Made by a program: the position numbers and the translations under genes. From Acholoe squamosa (lineage: Eukaryota > Annelida > Polychaeta > Phyllodocida > Polynoidae), in contig OX439051.1 in NCBI GenBank assembly GCA_949317995.1, positions 38,753,250-38,817,249 of the forward strand: a stretch of 64,000 nt of DNA, in the 5' to 3' direction. Below are positions 53,853 to 64,000 of the stretch, piece after piece (the stretch's first letter is position 1; every line of letters starts with the position of its first letter). A model generated the notes under the pieces. The model saw only the letters and a program-made list of their open reading frames with translations. It was not told where the DNA came from and searched no databases.

Positions 53853-55663
53853 TGTTACAATGGGGAAAGGCGCAGCTCAAGCTACTTCCTAAGTCTGGAG
53901 ATCTAACAAGCATAAAAGATTGGAGACCAATAAGCATCTTGCCTCTGGTTGGTAATATGATGGAAAAGATAATGCATAATCATATGATGACTCATATTGA
54001 TTCAAAAAACTTATTGTCAAAGTTCCAGTATGGTTACCGGAAAAACAGGGGAATAGGAGAAGCAGTTTTTGATTTTGTCTCTGATTTTATTTTAGTGCAA
54101 AGATATGTCACATGTCATAGCAGCCTGTTTCATAGATATGCATAAGGCATCATAACATATTATTGCAGAAAATTGAAAAGGCTGGTTTCCACCACAGCAC
54201 ATTATCATGGCTACACAGCTATCTCCAAAACCATACCATTCAAACGACAATTGACAATAATGCTTCTACTGAGGAAAAACTGACCTTCAGCATACCTCAA
54301 GGATCAAGTACTGGGTCCATTGTTGTTTATTCTCTTTCTTAATGATGACTTACTTAATGGTACATTTTCTCAAAGGTCATTATGTATGCAGATGATATTG
54401 TACTCTATGCAAATGAAAGGAGAGATAGGATGGCTATCAGAAACCTGCAAGTGGATCTTAATGGAATAGGTCTATGGTGTGATAACAACCTTATGACTAT
54501 TAATGTTGATAAGACTCAGTGCATGTGGTTCTCCTCTCCCCAAAGAGCACCAAATTTACAAAATCTAGATGTAAATATAAATGGACAGAAACTTAAAGTT
54601 GTAAACAAATACACATATCTAGGGGTCATCATTGATAGTAAACTGACTGTGGCCTCATTCTTAAAATTAATGACACTGTAAGAAAGGCTGCAGCCTCTAG
54701 TTTTATGCTTGCAAAAATTAGACATCTTCTAACGGAGAAAGCTAGCATTTCGCTCTACAAACAGTGTATACTGCCCATATTTGACTATTGTTGCTTTATC
54801 ACTGACTGTGCTAATGTAGCAGATATTGCTAGGTTACAAATAATACAAAACCAGGGATTAAGAATCTGTCTTAAGGTGAAAAAGAGACATGAAACTATTG
54901 TAGGGCTGCATGCCAGATGTGAATTACCAATGCTGGAGGCACAGAGAAAGGATTTGCATACTTCATTAATGTATAGGAAAGCTTAGATACAGAAAACAGT
55001 CTTATAGAGGAATTGTATACTCATACAGACAGGAGGAAAAGACAGAATGATGAGATAGTTTTCTTTGAAAGGTGGTATAGACTTCAATCATTCAAAAAAA
55101 GTCCACTTTAAAGAGGTATAAAATTGTGGAATGAATTACCATGTGAGGTCCAGTATATATCAGTGAAGGAAAAATTAAAAAAGGAGATCAAAAAGCGAAA
55201 TGGTACAGATATGAAAGAGAAATATATACAAGAGATGAGAACTAGAAGGCAGTTAACTAACTTACAATTAAAGACCTAATGAGTCTTTGCTCTTCAAAGC
55301 TGAATGTTACTAACTCATGCCCCACACAAAACTGATTATTAGTCCAAAAGAGATGAAGAGTGATCTATCAGTACCTCATACATTACCATTTAAAGCGAAA
55401 CATGTGTTAACCTGTTCATTATCATCAAATGTAAATAATTTCATCCCTGTTCATATTGTTTATAGAAATGTTCTTAAAGTGGCAGGCAGGTAAATTGAAA
55501 TGAATATATATGTGATTAGAATTATATTGTACTAGAGATTTCTTGAAATCATACAAAAACACAAGCTTTACATAGAATCTTGTATATCCTGTCTTCATAT
55601 TGTAACAGAAATTGCTATGTGCAGTTACAATAAATGCTTATTTTATAGGACATGAAAAAAAAA
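53853..55663 (+). mobile_element. 5'-truncated CR1/Jockey-like LINE
   Basis: It starts inside the reverse transcriptase and runs to AATAAA (about 55630) and an A-tail near 55655-55663. RT blocks in order: LLPKSGD, WRPISILPLVGNMMEKI, FQYGYRKNRG, SIPQGS, LGPLLFILFLND (in the next frame), MYADDIVLYA, INVDKTQCMWF, YTYLGVIID, then the thumb-type LYKQCILPIFDYC and QIIQNQGLRICL. Frame breaks near 54090-54170, 54310 and 54660-54680 make it inactive. The endonuclease is missing. Immediately downstream of the tetraspanin poly(A) signal, same strand. Confidence 0.85.
53880..54986 (+). pseudogene. LINE reverse-transcriptase fragment
   Basis: Coding remains of ORF2: catalytic YADD at about 54382-54396 is intact, but the frame changes several times. 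Not a host gene. Confidence 0.85.
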
Positions 55664-58600
55664 GTTAAAAATAATTATTCAGATTCATTAAGGTAATGTG
55701 CCATCTATGCAGTAGGTCCTAATAGCTTAACTCGTGCATTTTGTCATGTGATATGGTACCTCAGCAGCATTTTTCATCAGTGCTTACTTACATTCTACTT
55801 TAAGATACAACAGCCGCATCAGGAAAAAAACACGGCCAGCTGCCTAGAAAATCATGCAGTGGAGTTAACGCAGTGACAGTCATATTGGTCTTTGGTTTCC
55901 TCATAGTTCTAGTGGGAGATTCCAAGTGAAATCTCAAGGAAGTGGCTGATTCTGAGTTAATGAAATAGCCATAGGCTGCACATAAGCATTCGAGCAGTTC
56001 ATTACATCTTTTAAAAGGACAGTTCTTTATAAGACTCCTGCGCTTACCTTTATGTACAAGCGGCATCGTACACATGAGGTACTAGGGTATGCTTATTGTA
56101 TATAAAGTAAAAAGAAACTGTTAAATACACTTTTATCATACTTTTATTTTTCAATACACAAGTCTTAGGGAATGTAATGTGTATAAGGCTAGAATCCATG
56201 AATCAAAAGCCCGGATGTACAGTCACCTCAACGAGTTTATATCAATATTCACCCCTAGACTAAAAGTCCTTTTCTTCATTTCAGATCCTCTATCCCGAAG
56301 TTGCTGATGTAGAAATATTGTAATATAAATCTTCAGTTTTTCCCTGTCAGAGTTTATCCAATGCCAAACACAATATACATAGTGCCAAGAATTAACATGA
56401 ATTATGACTTAAGTGGCTTTGAATTTACAGTTCAATGTAAATATTTTTATGCAAAGACAACAAAAAGTTGTGTAACACAATGCTAATTTACCTTCTGACC
56501 TACTGGGGCTGACCTACTGGGGTACTTTTTTCTATTTACCATCATTACCTTCTCAATCCATTTCTATTCTCTGGTTGACAAAATATGCTCACTAATTACA
56601 TTCAGATAGGCTCACATCACAAATGTGCTGTTTTGCATATTATTTGACTGACCATTTGGAGAGGACATAGAATATCTTACAGAAAAAATGTCCATCAATT
56701 ATTATGACAACATCAGAATACAACTGAAGTATATATCATATCATCTTAACTGCTGGTTCTACTGCTGTCGGTCAGGCAAATGTGAACTAATCCGACAATT
56801 TTTTTCCTATACTTTTGCAATATCATAAATCGTCGGATAAGCGAAAATTCGCCTGACGGATGGCAGTGGAACCAATGCTTTACCAAAAGCCCAACATAAG
56901 AAAAAGGTTTGAGAGATGGCACATCATGGTTTAACATGAAGCCTTGGGGCATCACACTGTCAATAAAGGGTTTATTACTATCATAATGTTCCCCACATCT
57001 ACAGTCTAACATCTAACAGTCTATATTCCCTGATTATTCAGACTTGATGACTCAGTCATACTTTGATTACTTCTTCAAGGTTTTGTCTTCAAACTTGTAA
57101 AGCGATGCTCCCAGAGATTCCCCTGTCATAGCCAAGATAAAGGTATCAATATACAAATACATATAATAGTGTCTCCATTACTTTGTCAATTTTAAATGAT
57201 TCATTTGATTTTGCTGATGCCTTCACAATGTTTCAAGTTTGTGCTAAGACCGAGTTTCCTGTCCGGCTTATGGTTGGAGAAAGTTCACTGTACACATCCA
57301 TTACTGCAATCATCAGGAGGTCATTTCTTAACATACTTTGACTTGGGCTGATCTGTTCAAGTCACAGCATCCTCTGAGTCAAACTGGACATCCTCTGAGT
57401 CAAACTGGACATGTCTAGTCATAGTATGATTAGAAATGGACCTCTGGTACATGCTGGAGAATTGGCAAGAGTCAGAAATTGGGGTTTATGTACAAAAGGT
57501 ATGTTATCATATTACAGACAGGCAACAGTTCTATATAAGGGCGTCTTCTATCAACACGCGATTAGTAGTAAATTTACTCGTGCTAACCTCCGAGTACAAT
57601 TTTTCTTTTAGCCAGCCATGTTTATCAGACATGTCATTCATATTAGCAACTTCTTTGATAGATGTTGAGAATAAGATCAATTTTTAGAAAACACAACCTG
57701 GCGATTTTTCCCCCTAAAAGGTGTCAAGTGGAGAAAAAAGACCCTTTTAAGGACAAACAAATGTTAATCATTCATGACAATAATTATGAAGTATCTTGAG
57801 TTATGTGTCATACAATCTGAGTGAGATTACGTAGGTTCTAGCAGCAATCCAGTGTACTGTCTAGTAATTTCAATTTGTGCAATGTCACTTTTTGCATCTC
57901 TTCTTACGTCTTATGAATATATCAAGTCCACATTAGATTATACGGTGTAAGGATAAACATGGTTTTCTTTATCTGCACAATAGTTGAGTGTTGTTCTCGT
58001 ATCCTTTTGACATTATCTTCTGCTCTAAGTGTACATGTATACTCGTCATTACAAATATTGAGAAATAGTACGGTAAAAGGCTAAGTAGCACCGAAAGATG
58101 ACATTGCTTTCCACCATATCTTGAACTGGCAAATGTGACCATAAACATCAAAACTTTAATCACTAGTTGAGGATTACTTATAAGTAGTAAAATTCTTAAG
58201 TAATATCATACAAAAAGCCCATAAGCGACACAATATGGGTGCTAGGGTTGAGATAATGCAACTTTATCAGCATGCAACATTTGAACGAAGAGATGGTGAA
58301 ACTTTTGTACTGTTATTCAAGCACCCTTTCCCAATGATCCACCTTGAGATTTCGTTGAAGCACACCATTGTGTCTTCAAGTTCTATATAATATACCCAAG
58401 ATCATTGCTACTTCATAGTAAATCATTGTTGGTGATAATGCAGTTATACCCCTAGAAGTATGTGGCCCTGTGTCATAAGTAATAGAACGTTCCCAATATA
58501 ATATTACATTACACATTCATATCTATATATTTCTAATGTTTTATGGATACTTCCATCCATATCAATGATGATAAACTAAGAATTTATGGAATAGGCATCC

Positions 58601-60430
58601 TTTGAAGGCATTATCTATATATTCAAAATATGTACATACATTAATTCAGTGTGTGAATAAAGGATATTAGGTTAGCCATACTTTCTCCATTGCATTCTTT
58701 AGTACTAGACTCATGTGTAGAAATGCATAGAGAAAATGTATCAGACATTCGCCACATTTGAAGCATCTCTTTGTAATCTTGATTGAGACAGAATATTTCA
58801 GTACTCTCACAAAGGAATTGAGATCACTGATTTACGCTTTTGACAACATACATATCGACTAACTTTTCCAGCAGTGATGAATATGACAATAGTAAAGGTG
58901 TTTGTCCACACCAACCACCTCATTCTAGCACAAAATCAAGATCAACAAAAGCTTCACAACCAATGAGATTTTCAATGAGGATGCAATACTAATACACAAA
59001 TCCCCAATATAGATCATCAAGCACAGTGTACATAGGGCAATAATATGAAATTAAGGATAAATATATAACAATAATGCTTTGAACAGTTGTCAAAGAAACA
59101 GGCAACCATTTTGTCAAGACAATTCTTGAGTAGAATGCTGAATTTTATGTTGAGATTCTACAAATAAATCCTCCTGCTTTGTTCTATATTTAGACAGAAT
59201 ATTTCATAAAATTGCTGTGAACCTTTTTTTGTCATATAAAAACCCCTACACATACGTATTATTCACACCAAACCTAATACTGACGCGAGTCATGACAAAA
59301 GCCACCAAAACGCTATAATAGTTCACCGAAGTCCAAATACTCTTGTATGGAATGGGGAAGTAAACAGTTTTATTTCAAACAATATGTATACCATAGCTAT
59401 CAATAATATACATCATCAATAAATTATATAAGTATATTATATTCATAGGCAGTAATAAGGACATCCAAATTTATAGTACATACACATTTTTCACCTGTTT
59501 GTCTTGATGACCTTAATTTCTATATAACAGAATATATCAAATGCTGCACAGCACAACAAGTGATTGCAAAGCAAGTTCATGGCATATATGACTGACTTCA
59601 GAAGACAGAATGTTAGGTCAAGACTTTATGATGTATGAATCAGTCCTCATGAGTAACACGCCAGAAATTATGCAGGTTCTACAATGTCAAAAATCACTCA
59701 AATTATGCACCATTGGTATAGATAAGTGCCCCAAATACCTTGTATATAAAGCAAACCCCCTTATACAAGGCGCACCAATAAGTTCATGATATTATTTGCA
59801 TTCGGGGTTAGATTCACGTATAAACCACGCCTAATACATGAGGTACTATATCATGAGGACAATTAAGCGTGAATCCTGAAATAACAACTGGCTTGTATGA
59901 TATGCGGTGCAGAGAGAGGCCTGCGATATTGGGTCAGATATTGAGTTTATGCAAAACAGCAACATACAAGGCTATACAACAGAAGGACCTATATTTCAGT
60001 AACAGACAAGCGCCATACTAGGTAAGGTCTGGTTCATTTCATTGCATTTTTAACCAAAATAAAACATTCAATTTTAACCCAAAAATAACAGGCCCCATGT
60101 GTGACCAGATGACTTTGTCCACCACTCAACCTCAATTCTAATAGGCAAATGAATAAATTTTACCTCAAAATATTTTCTTCAATTTCTGCTTCTGACAGAG
60201 GTAAAATTCAAGTAGATTCAGTGTTTCTACTTCACATTTCTGACTCTAATAGATCAAATAAAGATTTACTTCCATGATTAAAGGAAATAATCTGATTTCA
60301 AGTGATCTGCCTCACCTTTAATTCACCTTTGGTCAAAATCATTATATGAGTCTGGAGAAATATCAAGATTTGACTGACTATTGATATAATGGCACACTTA
60401 ATGACTTAGGACTGACTGATAGGACACTAA
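55664..60430 (-). other. Probable long 3' UTR/downstream region of the minus gene
   Basis: No exon on either strand is supported in this AT-rich stretch. On the minus strand AATAAA signals lie at about 59363 (AAATAAAACTG) and 56148 (AAAATAAAAG), so the 3' UTR could end at either. A 21-bp direct duplication (CATCCTCTGAGTCAAACTGGA) lies at 57368-57409. Confidence 0.35.
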
Positions 60431-60692
60431 TCACTGATTCTCCCCCAGATGTCTCTTGGCACCATGCTCTTCCTCCTCATTGGCAACCCGCTTCTTGAGA
60501 ACGCTCCGATAGTCGATCAGCTTTATGTCCTCTTCTTCCTTTTTCTTCCGCAGTGTCTTTGTGGGATCTAGATTTGTTTTTCTCAGCGCATTTCGGAATT
60601 CAAAGAACTTCGGTCCCTCGTCTGGTGTTTTTATTGTGGCCGTGTGGTGTTGTCCATTACCGTTATTGTTCTCTACATCTTGGTTATTTGAA
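60431..60692 (-). CDS. Last coding exon, DFRxxL protein
   Basis: 87 codons with stop after the junction codon; holds both DFRxxL-like motifs and an asparagine-rich start. Confidence 0.7.
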
Positions 60693-62724
60693 CTGGAAAA
60701 TAAGAGTGGCAAATATAGCCATGAAATTGAACCTATTTGAAATTTCCAACCTCTCTAATTCAATAAAGTATTCTGCATTGTGGTCTGGTAAATCATTCCT
60801 GACATCTTGGTATCCTGAGACTACTTTCCCAAGTTTGACTTTCCATCACTTAACCCTTTAAGGACCCCATAAAGGATTCCTTATCTAGAAAATTGCGTCC
60901 TAGTCGCAGCTAACTCGGAGGAGAGGGGGTTGGGTGGCTTTTTGTCTGACATCAGCAGTCACAGGCAGGGACTAGCTCCAAGCAGATGTTATGTAGTGTA
61001 ATCTGGTTGTATTGCTTATAGTCCTAACACAAAACATCTGATGGAGAGTCAGTTATTGCCCATGGTGGTTAATACATGGGTCAAAAGGGCGGGAAAAAAG
61101 GTATCCTAAGGTTTCCAAATGGAATGTGTAAACTTTAACATTGTAGCAAAGAAGCATCACCGTACAGTGATGGCAGGTATGGTTTCACAATTTCACTGAT
61201 AACAGCTTATCTAAAGCAAATCCTGGACTGTATTATATACCTCTATGATCTATACATTCCAGGCTACATGGACACTACAAAATCTTTATCAGTGTACACT
61301 GGGATAATCCTTTTATTTGATGAAGAATGTGAAATTTTGCCCCAAATTTTAGCTGTCTGAAAAGTCTTAATCCATGGTGGCTCCTAAAACTCTTCCGAGT
61401 CAATGAACTAGGTTCTTCTGTTAGCAAGGTGCAGGAATGCAGCCCTGAGCAATAACTCAATCAGGCTTCATTCAGGCATGAGGCCAACCTAATGGGGTTA
61501 ATATATTATTTCTAGGAAGCTGGCATATAAATTGGCTGTAGTGTGTTGGTGTTCAACATTACAACAAATTAACATTAAGCCCTGAGACATCATGCTGTCC
61601 TTAAAGGGTTAAATAATGGTGAGAAATCTCTGAACACTGTTGAAATGTGTGGCCTACTCGCGTATACACTGCATTGACGTAAAAGCCGCACCACCAATTT
61701 TGGAATAAGCTATATGCCACACCTGAACGTTGAAAATTTTCAGAAAGGTTCTATAAGTTGCTGTAGAAGTATCGGTGTGTCCTATTGCACCATCAGGTAT
61801 GGTCTTTGATGTGGGCTTCGTGGGTTTTTTTTCTAAGATGCTTCTGTGGCTTATATTCTTCCTATACTCAGTATGCAGCTTACAGATGGGGTTTCTGACA
61901 CTGAAACAGGACTAAAACAGCAATTTCCAAGCCCCAAGTATGGCTTAGAGCTTTTTCTACAGTTGGGAGTGCAGCTTCTATGTGAATGTGGCTTGTATGC
62001 AAGATTTTATGCTATGCATAATTCTGAATCACAGCCACTAAGATGTCAGGAAGAAATTATCACTTGATTCTTACAGTTGTCCAGGGTTATTAACAGGGGA
62101 CAATATTGGGTGGGGAAACAGTGGTGAGACACAGACAGAGTGTTGCCATGGAGACTTACCCCACTTCCTGTTTATAAAGAGGCAGTAGAAGAAAGAGCAT
62201 TGATATCATCCTTGTGAACAATTACAATATGTGCTGGACAATGCAATCAGCTATGAACTAGAGTGGATTGAATGTGATGGTGATATCTGGGATACTCTTT
62301 CTACACAAGGTTAGAAACTAATCTATATTACTTCTATCACCTTGCATTGGTGCATCATAATGTTGTATTGGTGGTTGATGTTGTATTTGTGATGCTTTAG
62401 GTGAATCCTGATATAAGATGAACATGCAGTCATGACAGGCATTTAGGGGTCATTCAAAATTGAAGATATTAAAGTGATGTCAATCACTTATAATCACTGA
62501 TGGATTCACCACATCTCTACTCCTAATGAAACTTGTAATTTTCTTATGTTGACCCAAAGGAAAACATTCTCCCTCTCTCAATCATTAACTATGTGGTTAC
62601 TTAAGTGTCTTACTTACTTTTTGATCTTGCTGACAACACCCGGTTCAATTTCGCCTTTGTCAAAAATCTCCTTGTAGATTTTTGACTCGCTGCCCAATTC
62701 GTCGTTGTTTTCTTCCTTTAGAGA
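60431..62724 (-). CDS. C-terminus of a DFRxxL-motif protein
   Basis: Two minus-strand coding exons: 62724-62618 and 60692-60431. The first follows acceptor GCTGAACAG and ends ATCAAAAA/GTAAGT in phase 2. The second follows TTATTTTCCAG and supplies the matching base. Exon A reads SLKEENNDELGSESK, IYKEIFDKGEIEPGVVSKIK. Exon B has KFFEFRNALRKTN and IDYRSVLKKRVANEEEEHGA before the stop. FEFRNAL and IDYRSVL resemble the DFRxxL actin-binding motifs of myosin light-chain kinases and other invertebrate giant muscle proteins. Actin binding is inference. Highly charged, no globular fold visible. Upstream exons lie beyond the window or were not recognised. The two exons fit in phase, which supports them strongly. 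Confidence 0.65.
62618..62724 (-). CDS. Penultimate coding exon, DFRxxL protein
   Basis: 107 nt, 35 codons plus two bases. Good acceptor and consensus donor on the minus strand. Confidence 0.65.
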
Positions 62725-64000
62725 CTGTTCAGCAAAGCAGTATGAAGGTGAAAATTACAACTTGCATGTATGCACTGTAGACCAATTAAGTATGTCTAGA
62801 TAGTCTTGCATGCCTTATTAGTAGGGTAGAGATTCTTGGTATTCATAAGAAGTCAGAAGGTTGACAATTTTTGACAAATTTTGCAGTCTTTTCAAAAGTT
62901 TTTTCACCATACAGGGCATTTACTCCTGGAGATTTCTCTGCAGGCCAGGCTCCATTTTTGCTGGACCAAACCATACAGAACACCTTTTTTTGAGGAATGT
63001 TTCACAACATATTATTTTCTTGTTTTACATTGTAATATGCATAATGTGGTCTGAATTGAAAGCCATAAAAATGGTATGCAGGCCAAGATCTGATGATCCT
63101 AACCGGATAGTTAGGCCAACAGTCACAGCCTCTTCTGCTAGCCCTTCAGCATTTTTGTGGGCTATAGCAGGTGTTCTGCATGTTTTGGCAAAGACTGTAA
63201 ATGACATTAGGGTTGTTGTTTTAACAGTCATTGCTTTTGGGAGAGGTCTTCCATTAGATACAGAAAGGTAAGGGGGGTGTGTGTTTACATGTAGTCAATG
63301 AGAATGTTCAACTTTATATTAAAGTAGTAACTCAGATTTGTAGATGGAAAACAAGGTGAAGGTCATCAGGAGGTTTTGTACAACACACCAGAGGGCAAGG
63401 TGAACCACTCACATTTATATTGAGTATAGGGCTTATTGAAAGTGCGAATAGAGGATCTTTAAGAGAAAGTCTTCAAGGCGAAGGCTGCCTGAATACATAC
63501 TTAAATCTTACGGGGAGGGGGAGAAGGTACAGTCTTGATTAACACAGCATCATGACTTTAACCCTTGAAAGACGGCAAAGTACATTTAATACACCATGTC
63601 CATTGTTTACTTGATACATGCTTGCATCGCCCAATATAGTGAGTCCATCCACAAGAATCATGTTATGATGTGTCATGACCCCCCCCCCAAAAAAAAAAAA
63701 AAGTTGATACACTCCTAGGAGCATGGTGCATTAAAGCTATGTGGCGCTTTCAAAAGTATGTCAGGCTCTTGGGGAACTTAACTTTAACATAAATATTAGC
63801 GTCCATGCAGTGACAGGAGTCATAGAGAGGTAATAAACAAAAACAAAGATGAAAATGGAATGTGCTTAACAAACTTCAGAAATGATACACAAATGGAAGT
63901 ACTTGTATCTACTTCTGTTCAAAATAAATAATACCTTGAAATTTACAAAGGAGAAAATGAGTGAAATTTTCATAAGGAAAACTTGAACCATAACTTGAGT
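62725..64000. other. Intronic/upstream part of the minus gene
   Basis: No further minus exon recognised. A plus frame near 62980-63271 ends at a donor-like GAAAG/GTAAGG but matches nothing. A C9/A13 run lies at 63680-63702 and a GTGCATTAAAG/TGATACAC word of the TGATGC type at 63704-63738. Confidence 0.35.

Noticed and set aside
55800-57012. Minus frames of 91 and 88 aa downstream of the DFRxxL gene
   Set aside because: No motif or splice phase match; likely 3' UTR or intergenic sequence.
62980-63271. Plus-strand exon ending at GAAAG/GTAAGG
   Set aside because: No acceptor, no known motif, and it is antisense to the intron of the minus-strand gene.

Overview
The window is AT-rich animal nuclear DNA. 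It holds spliced genes with GT/AG introns, TATA and AATAAA signals, LINEs, many short terminal-inverted-repeat (TIR) elements and tRNA-derived repeats. A tetraspanin, a PR/SET-domain protein without zinc fingers, and the repeat load suggest a marine invertebrate (deuterostome or lophotrochozoan). The species cannot be fixed from the sequence alone. All calls come from reading by eye; no alignment was run.

Layout. 0.3-3 kb: a decayed minus-strand LINE split by a MITE. 4-13.7 kb: an accessory stretch with a GCCCGAT-repeat element, a 2.2-kb TIR element with 395-bp internal tandem repeats, and mosaic elements carrying tRNA-like modules and long hairpins, two of them head to tail. 16.1-17.0 kb: a TIR element rich in TGTTTAG. 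17.8-18.8 kb: two exons of a PR/SET gene (+). 21.0-30.9 kb: a recent tandem duplication carrying four near-identical copies of a small gene for a 41-residue secreted peptide with two cysteines. Three copies lie in one 1120-bp tandem array behind a single TATA promoter; the fourth lies in the second large unit with its own promoter. 30.8-32.6 kb: a broken LTR-retroelement remnant. 33.7-38.9 kb: nested and single MITEs, one mosaic tRNA-like element and a near-perfect palindrome. 39.9-53.8 kb: a complete five-exon, 245-aa tetraspanin gene (+), whose large introns are full of repeats. 53.9-55.7 kb: a 5'-truncated LINE (+). 60.4-62.7 kb: the last two coding exons of a minus-strand gene whose product ends in two DFRxxL-like actin-binding motifs.

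The genes do not form one pathway. The most unusual part is the peptide array: signal-peptide exon, short cysteine exon, very recent copy-number growth, and a diverged copy of the same promoter block in each large unit. I do not recognise the mature peptide. The second most unusual part is the mosaic element family with stems of about 60 bp, paired tRNA-like modules and head-to-tail copies, which fits a non-autonomous rolling-circle (Helitron/Helentron-like) origin; that is inference.
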